Shown: positions 33,868 through 42,700 of the stretch, in pieces
How positions within the stretch are numbered: position 1 is the stretch's first letter
Layout: each line of letters starts with the position of its first letter
Virus record (IMG/VR): IMGVR_UViG_3300020463_000007
Location: 62,001 to 126,000 of that record
DNA: 64,000 nt
Direction: 5' to 3' (one strand)
From: a virus
Position numbers and translations under genes: made by a program
The notes under the pieces: model-generated
Told to the model about the DNA's origin: nothing
Databases searched by the model: none
What the model saw: the letters and a program-made list of their open reading frames with translations, nothing else

Positions 33868-34716
33868 ATGGCAACAAGATTTTCAAGTATACGTAACGCA
33901 TTAGCCACAGATAGTGGACAGCTAGCCAACGCCGCTGCAAGTGTATCTGCAACAGTTGGTTCAGAAGCGTTAAATGTAGGCAAAGGCGTACTGGGCGGAG
34001 CAGTCCAACGTGCTACAGATTTTTTATCAGATACAGGTTTTGGCAAAGCGGCTAGAGCAGTAAATTTATTAGCAGGAGCAAATCCATTAGCAAAGGGTAT
34101 TGTAGGTGCAACGTTTGGCACTTCCTCTGAATATGATTGGCGTGTCAAATTAAGTATTCCTCAGACAATGGCAAGCAGTCCTTTATTAGCACCTTTAACT
34201 GAAACCGGCGGTCTAGTATTTCCATATACTCCACAAATTATGATGCAACATGATGCTGCATATCAAGCTGTAACACCTGTACATAGTAATTATCCGTATT
34301 TTGCATATCAGAACTCAGATCCGAAAGCAATGGTTGTAACTGGACATTTTATGATAGAAAATAGTTTGGAAGGACTTTACTGGGTAGCGGCTGTGCATTA
34401 TTTGCGTTCTGTAACCAAAATGGCATACGGTGATACAAGTAATCAAGGTTCTCCACCACCGCTTGTAAAACTTACAGGTTATGGCGATTATGTTTTACCT
34501 AAAGTTCCTGTAATTATTACAAACTTTACTGTAAACTTAGAACCAGATGTTGATTACATGAAGGTTGACATCGGACCACAAGGATCATGGGTGCCTACTT
34601 CAAGTATGATATCAGTTACATGTCAACCAATTTACAGCAGACGCAAAGTTGCAAGATTTAGCCTAGATGATTTTGTAAATGGCGGAAGCCTTGTAGACGG
34701 AGATGGATTTATTTAA
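33868..34716 (+). CDS. 48: Baseplate tail tube cap protein gp48
   Basis: First gene of the plus-strand baseplate operon (282 aa; T4 gp48 364 aa). After an Ala/Ser-rich N-terminal 90 residues comes a tube-like domain: SEYDWRVKLSIPQTM (about residues 90-104), TGGLVFPYTPQIMMQHDAAY, GHFMIENSLEGLYWVAAVHY, LTGYGDYVLPKVPVIITNF and TLEPDVDYMKVD-like NLEPDVDYMKVDIG, ending with RRKVARFSLDDFVNG. These are typical of the gp48/gp54 tube-initiator family, which joins baseplate and tail tube. gp54 is the alternative name if only one is present. The stop overlaps the next start (TAATG). Confidence 0.8.
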   Translation: MATRFSSIRNALATDSGQLANAAASVSATVGSEALNVGKGVLGGAVQRATDFLSDTGFGKAARAVNLLAGANPLAKGIVGATFGTSSEYDWRVKLSIPQTMASSPLLAPLTETGGLVFPYTPQIMMQHDAAYQAVTPVHSNYPYFAYQNSDPKAMVVTGHFMIENSLEGLYWVAAVHYLRSVTKMAYGDTSNQGSPPPLVKLTGYGDYVLPKVPVIITNFTVNLEPDVDYMKVDIGPQGSWVPTSSMISVTCQPIYSRRKVARFSLDDFVNGGSLVDGDGFI

Positions 34717-35018
34717 TGGCTACTTATGATAATAACAGTCCTTATGCTAATACTGAAGTAGTTAATGGGCAATATTTAGATATTCTAAGTATTAGACCAG
34801 TACCAGCATATGATGATGACATTTTATATACTATTGAATCGCAATACCAATATCGTCCAGATCTTTTAGCCTATGATCTTTATGGATCAACAAAATTATG
34901 GTGGGTGTTTGCCCAGCGTAATATGAATGTTATAAAAGATCCTGTATACGATATGCAAACAGGCACAAAAATTTATTTGCCACAAGGAGCAAAACTTACA
35001 GAAGTATTAGGAGGGTAA
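34716..35018 (+). CDS. 53: Baseplate wedge protein gp53 (short, LysM-like)
   Basis: 100-residue protein, about half of T4 gp53 (196 aa). It has a LysM-like part: YRPDLLAYDLYGSTKLWWVF (residues about 48-67) followed by AQRNMNVIKDPVYDMQTGTK and IYLPQGAKL, a pattern known from gp53-type wedge proteins. N-terminus: MATYDNNSPYANTEVVNGQY. It overlaps gp48 by one base, and its last codons contain the GGAGG ribosome-binding site of the next gene. It is involved in joining baseplate wedges around the hub. Confidence 0.82.
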   Translation: MATYDNNSPYANTEVVNGQYLDILSIRPVPAYDDDILYTIESQYQYRPDLLAYDLYGSTKLWWVFAQRNMNVIKDPVYDMQTGTKIYLPQGAKLTEVLGG

Positions 35019-37460
35019 ATGGATCCTTTATTAAAAATATCTCCAAATATTGATATTAACGGACTTAATAGTGCAGTTGAAGGATCTGTTAATGAAATCA
35101 AAGGTGCAATAACCTCGTTATCAAAAACAGTTCCAACAGTAGCAACTTCTTTATTAGGTGCAACTTTAATAGAAGAACGTTTTAAAACATTGATTCCTAG
35201 AGGTGTTGGAGCTCCCCCTTGGTCTAACGCATTAGAACCTTATGCAAGTGTAAATTATATATGGACATTATCCTGTTTGACTGTAGATGAATTAAATCGT
35301 CCAGATGCAACATACAGGCGGTATGGACCAAAAAAAATTATTTGTAGATCAGGAGGTTCAGGAGCTGCCAAAGTTAAAACAGCATCTGAACTTGCTCTTG
35401 GTGGAGTTGAATTTTATATAGACGATGTTGAAGTTAAAACAGTTGTTACACACAATAAAGGAACAAAACAAGCAGATGCTATAAACGGATCTTTCAAAAT
35501 ATTTGAACCTTATAGTATGGGATTATTTTATGAAACATTACAAATTGGTGCTCTTAGTTGCGGATACAAAAACTACATAGATGCACCTTTCATGCTTACT
35601 TTACATTTCAAAGGATTTGATGATAACGGTAATGTGAGTTTAGTACCAGGGGCTACAAGATATTTCCCCATACATATTATAAACAGTACATTCAATGTAA
35701 CCGAGCAAGGTAGTACATATGATGTAGCATATGTCAAGCATAACGATCAGTCATTTGGCGATAATCAACAAGCAACAAAAAATGATTTAAACTTGTCTGG
35801 AAGAGATATACAGGAAGTATTACAAACAGGTGGTAAAAGTTTAACCAGTGTTTTAAATGAAAGATTACTTAAAGGAAAAGAAGCAAAACAAGTTAGCAAA
35901 ACAGATCAATATATAATTATGTTTCCAAAAAGTAGGAGCACAGCTAAAGAAGCAATTCTTGGAAAACCTAGTGAAGAAGCTACAGGTGCTACAACTTCTA
36001 CTCCTGCAGAAGGAGAGCTTAAAGATTTAAGTCAAGAAAGAAAACAACAAATTTTTGAAAGTATAGCTGGAATACAAGCAGGTGATGTACCTAAGAAGTT
36101 TGACGAAACAATTAATAAATTGTTGGGTGTTACAATTCAAAGATCAGAAGTAGGTGAGACAATACGAAAATATGCAGAAAATCCAGAAAATATAAATGAT
36201 ATAGGAAAAGCAAAAATTGTAAAATCAAAAAATGATGCAGGAGCAAAACCGCAGACAGAACCTAATGTTGCTACAATGAACAATGGCGTAGTTTGCAGAG
36301 CAAAATGTTCTATGCCTGAAACAACAAGAAGTTTTCAATTTAAGGCAGGAACAAAAATACAAGATATAATCGAAGAAATTATTATCGCAAGTGAATATGG
36401 TAGAGGTTTGAAAAAGAGACTAGAAAATACTGATAAAAATAATATGGTAGATTGGTTTAAAATTGAGTCTCAAGTGTTTGAAACAAACGATGCTGCTACA
36501 GTAGACTCAACAGGCAAGAATCCTAAAATTTTTGTTTACAGAATTGTGCCATATAAAGCTAATGCAGGAAGATTTGCGTCTCCAAGTAAAATTACACCAA
36601 AGATAGAAGATTTAAAATTACAAGCAGCCAAAGAATATAATTATATCTATACTGGAAAAAACAAAGATGTTTTAGATTTTGATATACAATTTAACAACGC
36701 ATTTTTTGTAGGTATTGGTGCACAAAAAGGGCAAGCATCTAAAGATTCAAAAACTGGATCTCAAGGATCAGCTGTGGCAAAAGATAAAGAGTCGCCAAAT
36801 AAACAAAATCCAGGAGATGCAAAAGTGTTACCTGCAGAAGGTATTTCAAAAGTAAATGAAAAAGCAAAGAAAGCAGTTACTCCCTCAGGCGGAGGAGGAC
36901 AAGAATGGTCAGAAACACAAGTTGCAAGAGATTTCAATGAAGCTTTACTAGATAGTCCAGTTGATTTAATTAAAGTTGATTTAAAAATTTGGGGTGATCC
37001 TTTTTGGCTTAATGATAGTGGCGCAGGAAATTACACCGCAGAACAAACAGACTTTATTAATATTACAAAAGACGGTAGTATGGATTACCAAAGTTCTGAA
37101 ATTGATTGTGTTTTAAATTTTAGAACTCCGTTTGATTTACCAAACGATGATGGATTTATGGTATTTGGGGGTAAAACAATTCCAACAAAAGCATTTAGCG
37201 GTTTGTATCAATGTATTGGAGTACAAAGTGAATTTAGTGGCGGAAAATTTGAACAAACACTTTCCTTAGTTAGACGTAGAAACCAAGAAGAACCTAAGAA
37301 ATCTGAAAGTCCTGCTCAAAAAACTAAAACTGACAAAGGACTTGCAATTACAAATCCACCAGGACTGAAAATTGAAAATCCACAACAAGCATCAAAATCA
37401 CAGAATGCTCTTTATATTGAGGGTAATACTGAAAACCAAATTGATTCGGGAGGCTTTTAG
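35019..37460 (+). CDS. Baseplate hub-like protein in the gp27 position (813 aa)
   Basis: Large protein beginning MDPLLKISPNIDINGLNSAV. Residues about 60-260 are beta-rich: APPWSNALEPYASVNYIWTL, SMGLFYETLQIGALSCGYKN and RYFPIHIINSTFNVTEQGST. A Lys/Gln/Ala-rich linker spans about 270-420, followed by a hub-like domain (RSFQFKAGTKIQDIIEEIII, WFKIESQVFET, FVYRIVPYKAN, YNYIYTGKNKDVLDFDIQFN) and a C-terminal LIKVDLKIWGDPFWLNDSG part. The order of tube-like domain, linker and 'y..yTG.n.DVldfdi.fN' fits tail hub proteins of T4-like marine phages (often named VrlC-like). By position it is the partner of spike gp5. Family assignment is by synteny and pattern. Confidence 0.65.
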   Translation: MDPLLKISPNIDINGLNSAVEGSVNEIKGAITSLSKTVPTVATSLLGATLIEERFKTLIPRGVGAPPWSNALEPYASVNYIWTLSCLTVDELNRPDATYRRYGPKKIICRSGGSGAAKVKTASELALGGVEFYIDDVEVKTVVTHNKGTKQADAINGSFKIFEPYSMGLFYETLQIGALSCGYKNYIDAPFMLTLHFKGFDDNGNVSLVPGATRYFPIHIINSTFNVTEQGSTYDVAYVKHNDQSFGDNQQATKNDLNLSGRDIQEVLQTGGKSLTSVLNERLLKGKEAKQVSKTDQYIIMFPKSRSTAKEAILGKPSEEATGATTSTPAEGELKDLSQERKQQIFESIAGIQAGDVPKKFDETINKLLGVTIQRSEVGETIRKYAENPENINDIGKAKIVKSKNDAGAKPQTEPNVATMNNGVVCRAKCSMPETTRSFQFKAGTKIQDIIEEIIIASEYGRGLKKRLENTDKNNMVDWFKIESQVFETNDAATVDSTGKNPKIFVYRIVPYKANAGRFASPSKITPKIEDLKLQAAKEYNYIYTGKNKDVLDFDIQFNNAFFVGIGAQKGQASKDSKTGSQGSAVAKDKESPNKQNPGDAKVLPAEGISKVNEKAKKAVTPSGGGGQEWSETQVARDFNEALLDSPVDLIKVDLKIWGDPFWLNDSGAGNYTAEQTDFINITKDGSMDYQSSEIDCVLNFRTPFDLPNDDGFMVFGGKTIPTKAFSGLYQCIGVQSEFSGGKFEQTLSLVRRRNQEEPKKSESPAQKTKTDKGLAITNPPGLKIENPQQASKSQNALYIEGNTENQIDSGGF

Positions 37461-37462
37461 TA

Positions 37463-38950
37463 ATGGCTGTAGAAACCAGAACCAGTAGTATTGATCTTAA
37501 AGGAGATCCCGGCCCGTTTTTAGCAAGGATTGTAAGCCATCTTGATACTACCTACATGGGCGGTTTAGAAGTTGAAATTCTAAAAACAACAGAAGAAGGC
37601 AACAATGCAGAAACTACTGGACAAACTGCTCAAGTAAAATATCTTCCAGGATTTTATGGCGTCACACCATTTAGTGCAAATAGTGATAATGAAGGATACA
37701 AGTATTCACAACAAAGTTATGGCATGTGGGCAGTACCACCTGATGTAGGAAACTTAGTTTTAGTCATTTTTGTGGAAGGCAATATTTCAATGGGATATTG
37801 GTTAGGCTGTGTGCCTGATGAATTTATGAATTTTCAGATTCCAGGAAATCCGTCTACTACTTTTAATGATAAAGATAAAACAAAAAATTTACCAGTAGGA
37901 GAATATAACAAAAAATTATCAAAACACAAAGGCCAAGATCCTACAAAATTTGTAAAACCAGTAAACACAGATTTAGAAGCAAGGCTTACATCAGCAGGTT
38001 TAATAGATGATAACACTAGAGGATTAAATTCATCTAGTTCAAGAAGAGAATTGCCAAGTATGGTTTTTGGTTGGAACACACCTGGCCCTTACGATAGACG
38101 TCCAGGAGCACCAAAATACAAATATGGAAATAAAGGTTCACAAACACAAGTACCGTCATCACGATTAGGGGGATCATCTTTTGTTATGGATGACGGCGAT
38201 TCAAATTTTTTACGTAAAGGTTCCGCATCAACATCGGGTCCAGAGTATGCAAATGTAGAAAGTATGGAAATGGGCGGAGACCCTACTATTCCACAAAATG
38301 AATTAGTACGTTTACAGACAAGAACTGGGCATCAAATTTTATTACATAATTCTGAAGATTTAATTTATATTGGAAATGCAAAAGGTACAACTTGGATAGA
38401 ACTTACATCAAATGGTAAAATAGATATTTACGCAAAAGATAGCGTAAGTGTGCATACAGAGAATGATTATAACATTACTGCTGATAGGGACATAAACTTT
38501 ACAGCTGGCAGAGATATAAACTTTACAGCAACTACTGATATTAGACAAACAGCAGTAGCTGGCAATTGGGAAATAATGGTAGGTAAAGATGGTAAGATTA
38601 CATGTGGAGGTACAAGTAATATTACAAGTAAACATCATTTAGAAACAGCAGATAAAATTGATATGAACGGTCCGCCAGCAGCCAAAGCAGGATCAGCTAA
38701 AGTTCCAACAAGATCACCGCAGGCGGAACCTTGGGCAGGACACGAAAACTATCTTCCTAATGCACATACTCCAATTAACACTGATGCTAGATTAGCTATT
38801 GTTAATCCTGCAGGTTCAGCAAAAGGCACAACATCAACTACAGTAGCAGACACTAGAGCACAAGCAGAATTGAAAGCCGCTCAAAATGATACAATGAAAA
38901 AGAAATGTGCAGAAAAAGCACCTGGCTCTTCTGCAATGGGACCAACATAA
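37463..38950 (+). CDS. 5: Baseplate central spike protein gp5 without lysozyme domain
   Basis: N-terminal OB-fold part (GPFLARIVSHLDTTYMGGLE, VEILKTTEEG, then MWAVPPDVGNLVLVIFVEGN) as in T4 gp5 and VgrG. A flexible middle with GWNTPGPYDRRPGAP follows. The triple-stranded beta-helix is about residues 285-400, with RTGHQILLHNSEDLIYIGNA, GKIDIYAKDSVSV and NITADRDINFTAGRDINF repeats. T4 gp5 has a lysozyme domain between OB and helix; none is visible here. The C-terminal 90 residues are Ala/Thr/Pro-rich and end at the PAAR gene, whose start overlaps the stop by one base. It forms the membrane-piercing needle together with the PAAR tip. Confidence 0.88.
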   Translation: MAVETRTSSIDLKGDPGPFLARIVSHLDTTYMGGLEVEILKTTEEGNNAETTGQTAQVKYLPGFYGVTPFSANSDNEGYKYSQQSYGMWAVPPDVGNLVLVIFVEGNISMGYWLGCVPDEFMNFQIPGNPSTTFNDKDKTKNLPVGEYNKKLSKHKGQDPTKFVKPVNTDLEARLTSAGLIDDNTRGLNSSSSRRELPSMVFGWNTPGPYDRRPGAPKYKYGNKGSQTQVPSSRLGGSSFVMDDGDSNFLRKGSASTSGPEYANVESMEMGGDPTIPQNELVRLQTRTGHQILLHNSEDLIYIGNAKGTTWIELTSNGKIDIYAKDSVSVHTENDYNITADRDINFTAGRDINFTATTDIRQTAVAGNWEIMVGKDGKITCGGTSNITSKHHLETADKIDMNGPPAAKAGSAKVPTRSPQAEPWAGHENYLPNAHTPINTDARLAIVNPAGSAKGTTSTTVADTRAQAELKAAQNDTMKKKCAEKAPGSSAMGPT

Positions 38951-39237
38951 TGCCAGCTGTACATAGACAAGATGATGGAAGATCCTGTGGAGCGACAACT
39001 AATGTTGCCGGCCAAAGCAAAGTATATGCAAATAATAAATTAGTGTCAGTTCATGGTGATCCAAACACACACGGAGGTGGAGGGTTAATAGCTGGCTCTA
39101 AGAATGTTTACATTAATAACTTACTTGTAGTTAATCACACACCAGATCAAGCAAACCCCGATAGCATATGTCCTATACCACCACATTGTAATCCAGAAAC
39201 AGCCGGAGGTTCACCTGATGTTTTTGTTGGTGATTAA
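38950..39237 (+). CDS. PAAR-domain spike tip protein (95 aa)
   Basis: PAAR-repeat protein that caps the gp5 spike. Sequence features: MPAVHRQDDGRSCGATTNVA, then AGQSKVYANNKLVSVHGDPN, THGGGGLIAGSKNVYINNLL, and the closing GGSPDVFVGD; scattered His and Cys residues (RSCG, VHGD, THGG, NHTP, SICPIPPHC) can bind the metal of the tip. I chose ATG 38950, overlapping the gp5 stop (TAATG), over an upstream ATG at 38905 that would add 15 unrelated residues from within gp5. Equivalent to T4 gp5.4. Confidence 0.9.
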   Translation: MPAVHRQDDGRSCGATTNVAGQSKVYANNKLVSVHGDPNTHGGGGLIAGSKNVYINNLLVVNHTPDQANPDSICPIPPHCNPETAGGSPDVFVGD

Positions 39238-39254
39238 AGCAAGGTAAATACGTT

Positions 39255-39704
39255 ATGAGTTCAAGAGAGAAAAAAATTTATGCAGAAATTACAGTACCAG
39301 GCAACAAATCTGAGCAATCTGTAAACACAAAAACTACATATAGAGGCATGAGTACAGTAAATTCTGATAATAATACTGTAAGTCTATACGATATCTCATT
39401 AATAAAACAAGATTTAATTAATCATTTTCATATACGCCAAGGTGAAAAATTAAGTAATCCTGAATTTGGTACAATAATTTGGGACGCTTTATTTGAACCA
39501 TTAACTGAAACACTCAAAGATGCAATTACGCAAAATGTAACAAAAATTGTAAACAGCGATCCAAGAACAAATGTAGACAAAATAGTTATTGATCAATACG
39601 AACAAGGAATACAAATAGAATGCACTATCACTTATCTTCCGTTTAATATATCAGAAACTTTAAGAATGAGATTCGACGAAGATGCAGGCTTTTTGAAGTC
39701 CTAA
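39255..39704 (+). CDS. 25: Baseplate wedge protein gp25
   Basis: gpW/gp25 family wedge component (149 aa; T4 132 aa). The core signature HFHIRQGEKLSNPEFGTIIW, then DALFEPLTETLKDAIT (about residues 57-92), contains the conserved 'EFG..iw..lFEPl' of the family that nucleates sheath polymerisation. The first 40 residues (MSSREKKIYAEITVPGNKSE) are extra compared with T4 and polar. It lies between PAAR and gp6; T4 gp25, gp6 and gp53 form the inner wedge core. Confidence 0.93.
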   Translation: MSSREKKIYAEITVPGNKSEQSVNTKTTYRGMSTVNSDNNTVSLYDISLIKQDLINHFHIRQGEKLSNPEFGTIIWDALFEPLTETLKDAITQNVTKIVNSDPRTNVDKIVIDQYEQGIQIECTITYLPFNISETLRMRFDEDAGFLKS

Positions 39705-39728
39705 TTATATGCGTACTTTACTATATAC

Positions 39729-39736
39729 AATAAATA
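39729..39736 (+). promoter_or_regulatory. T4-type late promoter, AATAAATA
   Basis: AATAAATA 21 bases before the gp6 ATG, followed by an AAGGA ribosome-binding site at 39744. Confidence 0.65.
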
Positions 39737-39757
39737 GTGTAACAAGGAATATTACAT

Positions 39758-42700
39758 ATGCCGGCAACAGATAGACAGAATAGATTATTATTAGCAGAAG
39801 ATTGGAGACGCATATACCAATCTTTTAGAAATGCTGATTTTCAAAGCTATGACTTTGACAATTTACGTCGGACTATGATAAACTATCTTAGGGAAAACTA
39901 TCCTGAAGATTTCAACGATTATATTGAATCAAGTGAATATCTAGCACTTATAGATCTCATTGCTTATATGGGACAAAATATCTCATTTAGAATTGATCTT
40001 AACGCACGAGAAAATTACTTAGAATTAGCTGAGCGTAGAGAAAGTGTTTTACGTTTGGCACGTTTGCTGTCATACAATCCTAAAAGGAATCAAGCAGCTA
40101 ACGGTTTAGTAAAAGTTGAAAGTGTAAGCACTACAGAAGAAATACTAGATTCTAATAATGTTAATTTAGCAAATCAAACCATTGTTTGGAATGATCCAAC
40201 AAACCCTGATTGGTATGAACAGTTTGTAAAAGTACTTAATTCTACCTTACCAGTAAATGCAAAATTTGGTCGTCCTATTAAAAAAGATATTTCTAGCGGA
40301 ATCCCAACTGAACAGTATCGCATGTTAAGCACAAATACAGAAGTACCTGTGTATAGTTTTTCAAAAAACATAGACGGCAGAAGTGCAAGATTTGAAATAG
40401 TATCAACAGATATTAATGATCAAGTAATACAAGAAGAAGCACCATTTCCAGGAAATAATTTTGCATTCTTATATAGAGATGATGGGAGAGGTAGTGCAAG
40501 TTCAAACACAGGATTCTTCAGTCATTTCAGAGAAGGAGCGATAGACGAAGGTGTTTTTAATATTACTACACCTAGCACTAATCAAGTTGTATCAATAGAT
40601 GCTACAAATGTTAATAATACTGATGTATGGTTATACAAATTAGACTCATTTGGATCAGAACAAGAATTATGGACAAAGGTAGATTCTGTTGAAGGCAACA
40701 ATGTTGTGTACAATAGTTTATCAAAAAGTATTAACAATATTTACGCTGTTTTAACAAGGGTAGATGATAGAATTAGTTTAATGTTCTCAGACGGCGTTTT
40801 TGGAAATCTACCAAAAGGAAGTTTTAGAGTTTTTTACAGAGTCAGTAAAAATGAAAGAGTTATAATTACTCCAGATGATATGAGGGGTATTACTGTCTCT
40901 ATTCCTTATCTTTCCAAGACAGACAAAGTTGAAACATTAACCTTGACTTACGAATTAAAATACACCATTGATAATTCTACAGAAAGTGAGTCTAACGCAA
41001 GTATAAAACAAAATGCTCCTTCAACATATTATACACAAAATAGAATGGTCACAGGTGAAGATTATCAAATTGCACCATTAGGAATAAGTCAAGAAATAAT
41101 AAAAGTAAAATCTATTAATAGAACGTCTAGTGGAATTTCACGTTACTTTGATTTAATAGATGCTACAGGCAAATACAGTAAAACAAATTTATACGGTACA
41201 GACGGAGTTTTGTTTAAGGAAAATTTAGATCCTAAAACATCATTTAGTTTTGTTACAAAAACTGATGTTGAAGGAGCAATAATTAATACGATACAACCTA
41301 TTTTACGGGATAAAAAATTAAGAAATTATTACTATGATAATTTTCCTAAAATTTCAACAATTGATCTTGGTGTTACTTGGGTGCAATCTACAAAGACAAC
41401 TAATTTAAGCACAGGGTATTTTAAAAATTCAGCAGGTGTAACATCTCAGTTAGGTGCATTTACTTCATCTTTGTTGAAATTGTTAGTACCTGGGTCATTA
41501 ATTAAATTTTTACCCCCAACCGGGCAAAGTTTTTTGAATACAGATCTTGTTAGCACCACAGGATATCAAGGGAAAAAAGGTGTAGTAGATTATAAATGGG
41601 TAAAAATTGCCGCAGTGACAGGTGATGGTACTATTGTTGCAACTACAGGACAGGGTCCTGTATCTTTAAATGATATTATTCCTAACGGTTCAAGATTATC
41701 AGAAATTATTCCAGGACTAGCAGGTTCATTGGAAACAGACGTAGCAACACAATTAATTGATCAAGTATTTGCATATAAAACTTTTGGTCTGAGATATAGT
41801 ACGGATTCACAATCTTGGAGAATAGTCACTGAAAACAATTTAAATATAAATTCTCCTTTTAGTACAGGTAAGACAGGAGATATTTCTAATCAACAACTAG
41901 ATAGCAGTTGGTTGTTGCTATTTGAAACTAATGGCGAAACATATACTATTAAAAATCGTGCTATGAGATATATTTTTGAAAGTAATCAAGAGATGAGATT
42001 TTATTTTGATAAAACAGATAAAATTTACAATAATTTAACCGGTAAAATTGTTAAGGATAAAATAAGTGTTTTAAATATTAATACACAACCAGATAGTGCT
42101 TCACCATTTACTGTTAACTACGATTGGGAATTAACAGAAGAATACAGAGATGCTGAAGGATATGTTGATAGTAAAAAAATAGAAATTACCTTTTTTGATA
42201 GCGATGACGATGGCGTAGTTGACGACCCTAATATTTTTGATACTATTGTTGATGAAACAACAAATCCTCTTACAAAATATATTTTCCAGGAAAAAATTAC
42301 TACCACAGACGGAGTAGAAGATTTTAATTATATTTCTGCTACATCGTTAAATGTTATTGTTCTAAGCACTGAAGGGTCACTTAATCCTTTAAGCACATAT
42401 ACAAATGGACAGTTATTTTATTTTGCAACTCCTAATATATTTAAAATTTATGATAGTAGCATAGGAATTTTAGTCCAGACTACAAATTATAGAGCAAGAG
42501 TTGGTAGAGACGATATTACCTTTCATTATATACATGGAGCAGATGATAGTTCGAGAATAGATCCTAGTGCAAGTAATATTATTGACACATATATTTTAAC
42601 TAAAAGTTATGATACGGATTATAGGCTTTATTTAAATGATGCAGGTACATTGCCTTTACCACCTAGTTCAGATGCTTTAGCTCTTTCTTATAATGCTGAA

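Noticed and set aside
33801-34148. Minus-strand ORF of 115 aa over the start of gp48
   Set aside because: Antisense shadow of gp48; it would also overlap the gp55 and gp48 promoters, and its composition is not protein-like.
38905-38949. Upstream start for the PAAR gene
   Set aside because: Adds 15 residues unrelated to PAAR proteins and overlaps gp5 by 46 bases; ATG 38950 with a TAATG overlap fits the style of this operon.
39244-39250. GTAAATA before gp25 as a late promoter
   Set aside because: Only 4 bases before the gp25 ATG and off consensus; transcription would start inside the gene.
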